From Clostridium sp. (lineage in GTDB: Bacteria; Bacillota; Clostridia; Clostridiales; Clostridiaceae), in the NCBI GenBank assembly GCA_018372555.1, contig JAHAIU010000186.1:1-5903 (forward strand): 5,903 nt of DNA. Direction: 5' to 3'. Position 1 is the stretch's first letter; each line of letters begins with the position of its first letter. Below the pieces are notes generated by a model. It was not told the origin of the DNA. It made no database searches and worked only from the letters and a program-made list of their open reading frames with translations. Below, piece by piece: positions 1 through 5,896 of this stretch. Position numbers and translations under genes: made by a program.

Positions 1-92
1 ATGGAACAGGAACTTTAGAAAGATATAAGAAAAAGAGCTTTAACTGGTACAAAGAAGTTATAGAAACAAATGGTGGAAGCTTAAAAAAATAA
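1..92 (+). CDS. 6-phospho-beta-glucosidase (GH1), C-terminal end only
   Basis: This is the 3' end of a gene that begins before the window. Reading from base 3 gives 30 codons and a TAA stop at 90-92. The peptide contains GTLERYKKKSFNWY followed by KEVIETNGGSLKK. The pattern 'GTLxRxKKKSFxWYxxVIxxNG' is, from family knowledge, the usual C-terminus of glycoside hydrolase family 1 6-phospho-beta-glucosidases (BglA type). These cytoplasmic enzymes cleave phosphorylated beta-glucosides taken up by PTS systems. No catalytic residue lies in the visible part, so the assignment rests only on this tail. Another GH1 member, such as a plain beta-glucosidase, is possible. A terminator 40 nt downstream closes the unit, so it is probably not co-transcribed with the ABC operon. 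Confidence 0.75.
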   Translation, partial: GTGTLERYKKKSFNWYKEVIETNGGSLKK

Positions 93-131
93 TAGTATAT
101 TAATAAGCTTAAATTAACTAAGAGTATAAAT

Positions 132-169
132 AAAAATACGGTAATTAAAAAAATTATCGTATTTTTATT
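132..169 (+). terminator. Rho-independent terminator after the GH1 gene
   Basis: The 15-nt arms at 132-146 (AAAAATACGGTAATT) and 152-166 (AATTATCGTATTTTT) pair throughout, with one G-U pair and a 5-A loop. The T-run is part of the 3' arm, as in many AT-rich terminators. The stem has few GC pairs, so it may be leaky. It sits between the GH1 stop codon and the -35 box of the next operon and insulates the two. Confidence 0.75.
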
Positions 170-196
170 GACTTTAATACTTTACTATGATAAAGT
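168..196 (+). promoter_or_regulatory. Probable sigma-A promoter of the amino acid ABC operon
   Basis: A good -35 box, TTGACT (168-173), is followed after exactly 17 nt by TAAAGT (191-196), a 4/6 match to TATAAT. An alternative -10 is TATGAT (186-191, 5/6), but it has only poor -35 sequences at the right distance (around 163-168). Transcription would start near 203, giving a leader of about 45 nt, too short for a riboswitch or T-box. The promoter overlaps the inverted repeat at 173-202. The position is inferred from sequence only. Confidence 0.55.
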
Positions 197-202
197 ATTA
201 AA
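173..202. promoter_or_regulatory. Perfect 12-bp inverted repeat, candidate operator
   Basis: TTTAATACTTTA (173-184) and TAAAGTATTAAA (191-202) are exact reverse complements separated by CTATGA. The repeat begins at the last base of the -35 box and covers the spacer and -10 region, so a dimeric protein bound here would block RNA polymerase. It does not match the consensus sites I know for CcpA, CodY, Fur, PerR, Zur, Rex or ArgR. The regulator is unknown; control by amino acid supply is a guess from the downstream genes. Confidence 0.55.
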
Positions 203-247
203 TAAGGAAAGTGATTATTTAAGAAAATAAAGAGGGGGCAATTAATT

Positions 248-1048
248 ATGAAATTTGGGAAAAAATTATTAGCTTTAACAGTAGTATCTGTTATGTCATT
301 ATCATTAATATCATGTGGGGAAAAGAAAGATCAAAGTGTATTAGATAAGGACAAGCTTATATTAGGTTTTGATGATACTTTTGTACCTATGGGGTTTAAA
401 GATTCAAATGGAGAGTATGTTGGATTTGATATTGATCTAGCTAAAGCTATTTCAGAAAAGTTAAATAAGGAAATAGAGCTTCAACCTATAGATTGGAGTA
501 TGAAAGAAACAGAACTTAAGAATGGAAATATAGATTTTATTTGGAATGGATATAGTATTACTGATGAAAGAAAAGAAAAGGTCGAATTTTCAACTCCATA
601 TTTAAATAATAGACAAGTTATTATTACTTTATCAGATTCTGAAATTAACTCTAAAGAAGATTTAAAGGATAAAGTTGTTGGAGCACAAAATCAATCAAGT
701 GCAGTTGATGCAATTGAGGCTGATGGTGATACTATAACTACATTTAAAGATGGTAAAGTAGTTACTTTTGAAACTAATAATGAAGCATTAATGGATTTAG
801 AAGCAGGCAGATTAGATGCTGTAGTTGCTGATGAAATATTAGCAAAATACTATACCAAGCAAAGAGGAGCAGAAAAGTATAAAATTTTATCTGAGGATTT
901 CGGTACGGAAGCTTATGCTGTAGGGATGAGAAAAGAAGATAAGGATTTAGTTGATGCATTTAATAAAGCATTTAGCGAATTAGTTGAAGATGGAACGGCT
1001 GGAGAGATTTCTGTTAAGTGGTTTGGCGAAGATATAATTGCTAAATAA
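248..1048 (+). CDS. Polar amino acid ABC transporter substrate-binding lipoprotein
   Basis: This is the extracellular solute receptor of an amino acid importer (bacterial solute-binding family 3), 266 aa, a normal length. Residues 1-23 are a lipoprotein signal: basic start MKFGKK, a hydrophobic stretch and the lipobox LISC, with Cys23 as the lipidation site. The first lobe carries FVPMGF (45-50), GFDIDLAKAI (59-68) and TDERKEKVEFSTPY (105-118). By family analogy with HisJ, Arg108 should bind the substrate carboxylate, the QSS stretch (149-151) lines the pocket, and Asp195 (VVADE) should bind the amino group. The start is supported by AGAGGGGG at 231-238, 9 nt before the ATG. It is the first gene of a three-gene operon, 24 nt ahead of the permease. 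The substrate is not resolved; cystine, glutamine or a basic amino acid are all possible. Confidence 0.9.
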   Translation: MKFGKKLLALTVVSVMSLSLISCGEKKDQSVLDKDKLILGFDDTFVPMGFKDSNGEYVGFDIDLAKAISEKLNKEIELQPIDWSMKETELKNGNIDFIWNGYSITDERKEKVEFSTPYLNNRQVIITLSDSEINSKEDLKDKVVGAQNQSSAVDAIEADGDTITTFKDGKVVTFETNNEALMDLEAGRLDAVVADEILAKYYTKQRGAEKYKILSEDFGTEAYAVGMRKEDKDLVDAFNKAFSELVEDGTAGEISVKWFGEDIIAK

Positions 1049-1057
1049 TTAAGTAAT

Positions 1058-1065
1058 AAGGAGGT
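1058..1065 (+). promoter_or_regulatory. Ribosome binding site that fixes a TTG start for the permease
   Basis: AAGGAGGT lies at 1058-1065. The in-frame GTG at 1064-1066 overlaps this Shine-Dalgarno sequence and cannot be its start codon. The TTG at 1073-1075 lies 7 nt downstream, the ideal distance. The next TTG (1079) is too far. Confidence 0.8.
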
Positions 1066-1072
1066 GTTTACT

Positions 1073-1723
1073 TTGGAGTTGACTAATGAAATTATTGAGT
1101 TTATTCCTCAAGCATTAGAAGGCTTAAAGGTAACTATAGGAATATTTTCGATAACATTAATATTATCAATACCTTTAGGTATAATAATTGCCTTAGGAAG
1201 AATATCTAAAATAAAAATACTAAAATCTATTACTGGAATATATGTTTTAATTTTAAGAGGAACACCTTTATTATTACAAATTTTATTTATATTTTTTGGA
1301 TTACCTCTTATCAATATAAATATACCAAGATTTCCAGCAGCTATTTTAGCTATGGTATTAAATTATGGGGCATACTTTGGTGAAATATTTAAGGCAGGTA
1401 TATTATCTATAGATAAAGGACAATTTGAAGGGGCAGAGGTACTGGGATTAAGCAAAAAAGATACCTTCCTTAGAATTATACTACCCCAAGCTCTAAAAAG
1501 AGTTTTTCCACCAGTTGCAAACGAGGTAGTAACTTTAGTTAAGGATACATCATTAATTTATGTAGTTGGTTTAGATGAGTTGCTGAAGATAGCAAAGATA
1601 GCATCTAATAGGTTATCATCTATTATGCCATTTGTAGTAGTTGCAGTATTTTACTTGGTGTTTAATGGAATACTAACAAAGTTTTTAGATACTATGGAGA
1701 AAAAGTTTGATTATTATCAATAG
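1073..1723 (+). CDS. Polar amino acid ABC transporter permease (HisM/GlnP family)
   Basis: This is the membrane channel subunit, 216 aa from the TTG start. That start is chosen because an ideal Shine-Dalgarno sequence lies 7 nt upstream and the longer GTG option sits inside it. Hydrophobic segments lie near residues 18-42, 52-80, 87-110 and 183-205, with a weaker one around 150-166. Family markers are RGTPLLLQ (62-69), typical of HisM/HisQ/GlnP permeases, and the EAA cytoplasmic loop FEGAEVLG...RIILPQA (118-140), which docks onto the ATPase. Only one permease gene is present, so the channel is probably a homodimer (inference). It lies 24 nt after the binding-protein gene and 11 nt before the ATPase gene, so all three should share one transcript. 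Nothing is missing. Confidence 0.92.
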   Translation: MELTNEIIEFIPQALEGLKVTIGIFSITLILSIPLGIIIALGRISKIKILKSITGIYVLILRGTPLLLQILFIFFGLPLININIPRFPAAILAMVLNYGAYFGEIFKAGILSIDKGQFEGAEVLGLSKKDTFLRIILPQALKRVFPPVANEVVTLVKDTSLIYVVGLDELLKIAKIASNRLSSIMPFVVVAVFYLVFNGILTKFLDTMEKKFDYYQ

Positions 1724-1734
1724 GAGGGAAGGAT

Positions 1735-2418
1735 ATGCTTAAGGTTAAGGGATTAAAGAAGAGTTTTGGAGAAACTGAAGTTTTAAAGGGAATAGATCTT
1801 GAAGTAAATTCAGGAGAAGTAGCAGTTATAGTAGGTCCTTCTGGTGGTGGTAAAACAACTTTATTAAGATGCGTAAATGGTCTAGAGTTTTGTGATGAAG
1901 GAACGATTATAGTAGAAAATAATTATTTATGTGAAAATGGAGTTTATAAGGAAAAGAAAGATTTTAATGAAATAAGAAAATTTATAGGATTAGTATTTCA
2001 AAACTTTAATCTTTTTCCTCATATGAGTGTTTTAGGAAATTTAATAGAAGCACCAATTAGAGTTTTAGGGGAAAAAGAAATTAAGGCAAAGGAAGGGGCA
2101 AAAGAAATACTGAGATTTTTAGGTTTAGAAGATAAAATAGATAGTTATCCTTATGAATTGTCAGGAGGGCAAAAGCAAAGAGTGGCTATAGGACGAGCTC
2201 TAGCTTTAAAGCCTAAATTAATGTGCTTTGATGAACCTACATCAGCTTTAGATCCAGGTTTAACTGGAGAAGTAGCAGAACTAATAAGATCCCTTGCAAA
2301 AGATGGAATGAGTATGCTTATAATAACTCATGATATGGATTTTGCAGAAAAAGTAGCAGATAAAATATACTCAATGAAGAATGGAATTCTCCTAGAAGGA
2401 AACGTATTTACAGCTTAG
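1735..2418 (+). CDS. Polar amino acid ABC transporter ATP-binding protein (GlnQ type), short C-terminus
   Basis: This cytoplasmic ATPase drives the importer. The 227 aa show every core motif: Walker A GPSGGGKT (34-41), Q-loop Gln89 (LVFQN), signature LSGGQ (142-146), Walker B LMCFDE (162-167) with catalytic Glu167, D-loop SALD (170-173) and switch His199. The start is supported by AGGAGG at 1722-1727, which overlaps the permease stop codon and lies 7 nt before the ATG. Tight spacing suggests translational coupling. Odd point: relatives are near 240 aa and end in a tail like 'E.G.P..IF..P...R...FL', whereas this one stops at LLEGNVFTA, about 15-18 residues early. It ends just 13 nt before a long hairpin sequence. 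The missing tail is outside the catalytic core, so activity is probably kept (inference). Confidence 0.92.
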   Translation: MLKVKGLKKSFGETEVLKGIDLEVNSGEVAVIVGPSGGGKTTLLRCVNGLEFCDEGTIIVENNYLCENGVYKEKKDFNEIRKFIGLVFQNFNLFPHMSVLGNLIEAPIRVLGEKEIKAKEGAKEILRFLGLEDKIDSYPYELSGGQKQRVAIGRALALKPKLMCFDEPTSALDPGLTGEVAELIRSLAKDGMSMLIITHDMDFAEKVADKIYSMKNGILLEGNVFTA

Positions 2419-2431
2419 GATTAATATTAAT

Positions 2432-2508
2432 AGGAGTCTTTAACATATTATGCTCGCCCGACCTTGAACGCTCCAAGTCGGTATACGCATAATATGTTAA
2501 AGATTCCT
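2432..2508. repeat. 77-nt hairpin with 22-bp arms and GC-rich tip
   Basis: The arms at 2432-2453 and 2487-2508 pair over 22 bp with a single G-U pair; the 17-bp inner part ending ATTATGC/GCATAAT is perfect. Within the 33-nt centre a second stem forms: CCGAC (2458-2462) with GTCGG (2477-2481) and TTG (2464-2466) with CAA (2474-2476), with C2463 bulged and loop AACGCTC. The unpaired joints are TCGC and TATAC. Neither strand has a T-run after the stem, so it is not a standard terminator. It resembles a compact palindromic repeat or the folded domain of an RNA. The ABC ATPase gene ends 13 nt before it. Confidence 0.75.
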
Positions 2509-2525
2509 TGAATAATTTAATCTTG

Positions 2526-2554
2526 TGGATGCGTTGATACATCCAGACGATCTG
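2526..2554. other. Small hairpins in the moderately GC-rich stretch
   Basis: TGGATG (2526-2531) pairs with CATCCA (2540-2545) around the loop CGTTGATA. CAGA (2544-2547) can pair with TCTG (2551-2554) around CGA, sharing two bases with the first stem. Flanking AATAATT (2511-2517) and AATTATT (2590-2596) could close the whole stretch as one domain. These short stems could be chance, but together with the neighbouring hairpin they suggest a folded RNA. The strand is unknown. Confidence 0.35.
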
Positions 2555-2597
2555 AATTTCAATTCTTCTTGGAAGGATTTTAAATCTTGAATTATTA

Positions 2598-2713
2598 GCA
2601 ATGATAAATAGAATATGAGAAATAAGCATATGGTGAAAAATTAGAAGTTTTTACAAGCCTAGAACTTCTTTTTGCAGCTATCAGCTTATGGAGCATATTC
2701 TATTTAGCATTGC
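2598..2713. repeat. 116-nt imperfect inverted repeat around a terminator
   Basis: GCAATGATAAATAGAATATG (2598-2617) and the reverse complement of 2694-2713 agree at 19 of 20 positions. After a symmetric 4-nt gap on each side, ATAAGC (2622-2627) pairs with GCTTAT (2684-2689). The terminator hairpin at 2643-2669 lies nested inside. The layout recalls short palindromic intergenic repeats of the ERIC/MITE kind, but no family is recognised. Confidence 0.7.
2643..2673 (+). terminator. Rho-independent terminator of the ABC operon, probably bidirectional
   Basis: AGAAGTT (2643-2649) pairs with AACTTCT (2663-2669) around a 13-nt loop and runs into TTTTT (2669-2673). On the minus strand the same stem is followed by AATTTTTC, so it can also end the calcium ATPase transcript, whose stop codon lies 61 nt away. 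The shared position between convergent genes fits a two-way terminator. Confidence 0.7.
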
Positions 2714-2733
2714 CGTTATATTCACATTTGCTG

Positions 2734-5349
2734 TTATTTTTTTGATTTAAATAGGACTTTTATTAATTCATTTATTGCAAATGGTATTAATGAAATTAAT
2801 ATTACTATTCCCCAATCATATAGGCTTAAGGAATAAACCTTAAATATATTTGCAGTAAATGGTATTGTTATTATTGCAAATTGCAATAGGATACCAAAAG
2901 CTATGGATGCTAGTAGCCACTTGTTTTTAAAGAAGCCTATTTGGAATATAGATTTTCTTTCGTTTCTCATTGATAATGAATAGAACAGCTGAGAAACACT
3001 TAATACTACAAAGGCCATTGTTTGAGCATGCTTTAATGAATCAGGATATAATTTTTCGCCTAATACAAAAGCAATTAAAGTGGTAACACCAATTAAGATA
3101 CCATTTATTATAAGAAGTATTCCCATTCTACCTGCAAATAAACTTTCATTTGGGGCTTTAGGAGGTAAGTCCATAACTCCCTTATCACCTGGATCAACTC
3201 CTAAAGATAGAGCTGGGAAACTATCTGTAATTAAGTTTACCCATAGAATATGGATTGCTTGTAATGGTGTAGGCCAGTTTAGTAATATTGCAACAAATAA
3301 TGCAACTACTTCTCCTAAGTTACAGCTTAAAAGGAATACGATAGATTTCTTTATATTATTAAAAATATTTCTTCCTTCTTCAACAGCTTTTACAATAGTA
3401 GTGAAGTTATCATCAGTTAATACCATATCAGCTGCACCTTTGGCAACATCTGTACCTGTTATGCCCATGGCAACTCCAATATCAGCAGCTTTTAGTGAAG
3501 GAGCATCATTAACACCATCACCTGTCATAGATACTATATTACCGTGAGCTTTAAATGCTTTTACAATCTTTACTTTGTGTTCAGGAGAAACTCTTGCAAA
3601 AACTTTATAATTATTAATAATCTTTACAAACTCCTCATCAATATAAGTATCAATTTCACTTCCAGCCATAGCCTCAGAAATATCTTCGGCAATGCCTAAA
3701 TCTTTAGCTATAGCAACTGCAGTGTTTTTATGATCACCAGTTATCATTATAGTTCTGATTCCAGCATTTTTACTTACTTCAATAGAAGATTTCACTTCTT
3801 CTCTAGGGGGATCTATCATTCCCATAAGACCAATAAAGATTAAATCAGTTTCAAGATCATTTACTACAATATTGTTATTATCAATTTCCTTATAAGCTAA
3901 GGCTAATACTCTTAATGCATCATCTGACATTTTATTAGAGGCTTCTAAAACCTTATCTTTTTCACTTTTAGTAAATTCCTTAACTTCACCATTTATTAAA
4001 ATCTTATTTGATATTTTTAATATGCTATCTATTGCCCCTTTAGTAAATACAGTATTTTTATTATTATAATTATTTACTGTAGTCATTAGTTTTCTATCTG
4101 AATCAAAGGGGATTTCATTAATTCTTTTGTTAGAAGCAGTTAAATCTTCCTTTAGTATATTAAGTTTATTTCCAACTTCTATTAAAGCAACCTCAGTAGG
4201 ATCTCCAGTTTGTTTTCCATCCTTTGAGGTGGCATCATTACATAGAATCATTCCATCAACTAATAGTTTTGATTCTTTATTATTAATATCAATTTTATCT
4301 AAATCATTAATTAGTCCATCTACGAAAAACTTCTTTACAGTCATTTTATTAATTGTTAATGTACCAGTTTTATCTGAACAAATAATATTAACTGATCCTA
4401 AAGTCTCAACAGAGGGTAATTTTCTTATAATTGCATTTTCTTTAATCATTCTTTGAACTCCAAGAGCAAGAACAATTGCAACAATAGCAGGTAATCCTTC
4501 TGGAATTGCAGCAACAGCTAAACTTATTGAAGTCATAAACATTTCAAGAAAATCTCTTCCTTGGAACATAGATACTATAAACATAAGTATAGAAATACCT
4601 ACAGCAGCAAATCCTAGTATTTTTCCAAGTTGAGCAAGCTTTTTTTGAAGTGGGGTAGTATTATCTTCCTCAGCATCAAGCATTTTTGCTATCTTACCAA
4701 TTTCCGTATTCATACCAGTTCCTACAACTATACCTACACCTCTACCATAAGTTACCAGGGTTGACATAAAGGCCATATTATGCTGATCGCCAATAGGCAA
4801 TTCTGAGTTATCTGTATTAGTTTCTGAATTTTTTTCAGAAGGGACAGATTCACCTGTAAAAGCTGATTCTTCTATTTTTAAATTGGCAGCTTCAATAAGT
4901 CTTAGGTCAGCAGGTATATATCTACCAGCATCTATAATAACTATATCTCCTACTACAACTTCTTCAGATTGAATTTCAATTATATTTCCATCTCTTTTAA
5001 CTAAAGCTTTAGGTGTGGACATATTTTTCAATGCTTCTAAAGCCTTTTCAGCCTTAGACTCTTGAATTACACCAATTATAGCATTCACAAAGATTACTAT
5101 TAAAATTATGATTGCATCACTAACTTCTTTAACTGCCATAGAGATAATAGCTGCAATTAATAATATATAAATCATTACATCATTAATTTGGGCTAGGAAT
5201 AATTGAAACATGCTTTTTTTCTTTTTTCCTTGAAGTTTATTTAATCCGTTTTTCTCAAGTCTAGATTTAGCTTCATTTGAAGATAATCCATTAACTTCAT
5301 TAGAGGATAATTCTTTTATTATTTCGTCAGAATTTTTACTATACCACAT
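2734..5349 (-). CDS. Calcium-transporting P-type ATPase (P2A, SERCA-like)
   Basis: This membrane pump exports cations, most likely Ca2+, using ATP. The 871 aa are full length for the bacterial PMCA/SERCA-like group. In order: N-terminal cation-ATPase domain; M1-M2 (about 52-95); actuator TGES (165-168); M3-M4 (242-298) with PEGLP (283-287); phosphorylation site DKTGTLT with Asp326; nucleotide-binding KGA (Lys437); DPPR (513-516); TGDH (537-540); hinge TGDGVNDAP (609-617); and M5-M10 (668-866). Aligned by eye to SERCA1a, the Ca2+ ligands Glu309, Asn768, Glu771, Asn796, Thr799 and Asp800 are matched by Glu284, Asn677, Glu680, Asn705, Thr708 and Asp709. Glu908 in M8 is replaced by Gln787. AGGAGGT (complement of 5354-5360) lies 4 nt before the ATG. 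The gene stands alone, convergent with the ABC operon and divergent from yaaR. Confidence 0.95.
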   Translation of the reverse strand: MWYSKNSDEIIKELSSNEVNGLSSNEAKSRLEKNGLNKLQGKKKKSMFQLFLAQINDVMIYILLIAAIISMAVKEVSDAIIILIVIFVNAIIGVIQESKAEKALEALKNMSTPKALVKRDGNIIEIQSEEVVVGDIVIIDAGRYIPADLRLIEAANLKIEESAFTGESVPSEKNSETNTDNSELPIGDQHNMAFMSTLVTYGRGVGIVVGTGMNTEIGKIAKMLDAEEDNTTPLQKKLAQLGKILGFAAVGISILMFIVSMFQGRDFLEMFMTSISLAVAAIPEGLPAIVAIVLALGVQRMIKENAIIRKLPSVETLGSVNIICSDKTGTLTINKMTVKKFFVDGLINDLDKIDINNKESKLLVDGMILCNDATSKDGKQTGDPTEVALIEVGNKLNILKEDLTASNKRINEIPFDSDRKLMTTVNNYNNKNTVFTKGAIDSILKISNKILINGEVKEFTKSEKDKVLEASNKMSDDALRVLALAYKEIDNNNIVVNDLETDLIFIGLMGMIDPPREEVKSSIEVSKNAGIRTIMITGDHKNTAVAIAKDLGIAEDISEAMAGSEIDTYIDEEFVKIINNYKVFARVSPEHKVKIVKAFKAHGNIVSMTGDGVNDAPSLKAADIGVAMGITGTDVAKGAADMVLTDDNFTTIVKAVEEGRNIFNNIKKSIVFLLSCNLGEVVALFVAILLNWPTPLQAIHILWVNLITDSFPALSLGVDPGDKGVMDLPPKAPNESLFAGRMGILLIINGILIGVTTLIAFVLGEKLYPDSLKHAQTMAFVVLSVSQLFYSLSMRNERKSIFQIGFFKNKWLLASIAFGILLQFAIITIPFTANIFKVYSLSLYDWGIVILISLIPFAINELIKVLFKSKK

Positions 5350-5375
5350 TTTTACCTCCTAATTATAAAAACTAT

Positions 5376-5405
5376 GCATAACTATATTGTATTAATTTTT
5401 AGCAA
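5376..5405 (-). promoter_or_regulatory. Possible promoter region of the calcium ATPase (weak)
   Basis: On the minus strand TTGCTA (complement of 5400-5405) could be a -35 box, with TTATGC (complement of 5376-5381) as a poor -10 at 18 nt. Better -10 hexamers, TATAGT (complement of 5381-5386) and TACAAT (complement of 5386-5391), lack a good -35 at the right spacing. A 7-bp inverted repeat, TGTATTA (5388-5394) and TAATACA (5409-5415), overlaps this area. A promoter must lie hereabouts, but the exact boxes are uncertain. Confidence 0.3.
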
Positions 5406-5443
5406 TAATAATACATGGAAGAAGTGAGGAATTTTAATTTTAA

Positions 5444-5452
5444 TGTTATAAT
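5444..5452 (+). promoter_or_regulatory. Extended -10 promoter of the yaaR gene
   Basis: TGTTATAAT (5444-5452) is a perfect extended -10 (TGnTATAAT). The -35 position 17 nt upstream (GTGAGG, 5424-5429) is poor, which an extended -10 can offset. Transcription would start near 5459, leaving a leader of about 15 nt, just enough for the ribosome site at 5459-5470. Confidence 0.6.
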
Positions 5453-5473
5453 AACTTTAAGGATGGTGGGAAA

Positions 5474-5896
5474 ATGGAAGTTGGAAGAATTAATAGAAAA
5501 GGTATAATTCAGCAAGATAGAAAAGTTGTATCAGAAAAAAAAGATTTTTCTCAAAGTTTTAATCACGCTAAGGAAAGACGATCTGAAGAACAGCTTAAGG
5601 AAATGATAGAAGAAATACATAAAAAAGGAAATAGATTAGTAGTTACAAAAACATATGGTGATGTAATAGCATATAAAAAAATGATAAAAGAATATTTAGA
5701 ATCTATTCTTAAATTTATGTATAATACAAAAAAAGATATTAGCTTTTGGCAAACTCAATATTTTATTACTGTAGATACAATTGATGCAAAGCTTGAGGAA
5801 CTAACTACAGCTTTATTAAAAGATGAAACTGATAATTTAAATATGGCTGCATCAATAGATGAAATTCAAGGATTAATAGTGGATATATATAGATAG
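5474..5896 (+). CDS. yaaR: YaaR family protein (DUF327)
   Basis: A 140-aa soluble protein without signal peptide or membrane segment. Family features are the central LVVTKTYGDVIAYKKMIKEYL (55-75 region), FWQTQYF (91-97), and the end IDAKLEELTTALL (103-115) with EIQGLIVDIYR (130-140), which match the DUF327/YaaR pattern. The N-terminal 40 residues are charged and probably flexible; the rest looks helical. The biochemical role is not established. In Bacillus subtilis and many Firmicutes yaaR lies in a conserved cluster with tmk, yaaQ, holB and yaaT, so holB may follow just past the window (inference). Here no tmk or yaaQ lies upstream; the gene has its own promoter and faces away from a calcium pump. 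The start is supported by AAGGATGGTGGG ahead of the ATG; the stop lies 7 nt before the window end. Confidence 0.85.
   Translation: MEVGRINRKGIIQQDRKVVSEKKDFSQSFNHAKERRSEEQLKEMIEEIHKKGNRLVVTKTYGDVIAYKKMIKEYLESILKFMYNTKKDISFWQTQYFITVDTIDAKLEELTTALLKDETDNLNMAASIDEIQGLIVDIYR

Larger units (their letters stand above)
2419..2733. other. 315-nt structured gap between convergent genes, no gene recognised
   Basis: No convincing coding sequence lies here. From left to right the gap holds a 77-nt hairpin (2432-2508), a moderately GC-rich stretch with small hairpins (about 2511-2596) and an inverted repeat (2598-2713) enclosing a bidirectional terminator (2643-2673). By hand count 22 of 40 bases are G or C at 2451-2490, and 23 of 56 at 2521-2576, both well above the AT-rich surroundings. 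This density of structure exceeds what two terminators need. Candidates are a structured RNA, a small palindromic repeat or MITE-like element, or remains of a mobile element. The parts are listed separately. Confidence 0.7.

Noticed and set aside
203..247. A riboswitch or T-box in the leader of the amino acid operon.
   Set aside because: The leader from the likely start site is only about 45 nt and shows no T-box, SAM or lysine riboswitch landmarks.
774..1314. Minus-strand frames opposite the binding protein (774-959) and the permease (1108-1314).
   Set aside because: They lie inside genes with clear family motifs on the plus strand and lack ribosome sites.
2432..2508. The long hairpin as the terminator of the ABC operon.
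   Set aside because: There is no T-run after the stem on either strand. The hairpin at 2643-2673 with its T-run is the better terminator.
2408..2629. A 73-codon minus-strand reading frame across the intergenic gap, resembling a possible mobile-element fragment.
   Set aside because: It has no ribosome site, overlaps the ABC ATPase end, and its sequence is largely made by the arms of the hairpin. I recognise no protein family in it.
3080..3547. A plus-strand frame of 155 codons opposite the calcium ATPase.
   Set aside because: It is a shadow of the well-supported P-type ATPase gene; no ribosome site and no family resemblance. The same holds for the frame at 4127-4456.
5388..5415. TGTATTA/TAATACA inverted repeat in the divergent promoter region as an operator.
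   Set aside because: It is only 7 bp with a 14-nt spacer in very AT-rich DNA, so chance is likely; kept only as a remark in the promoter entry.
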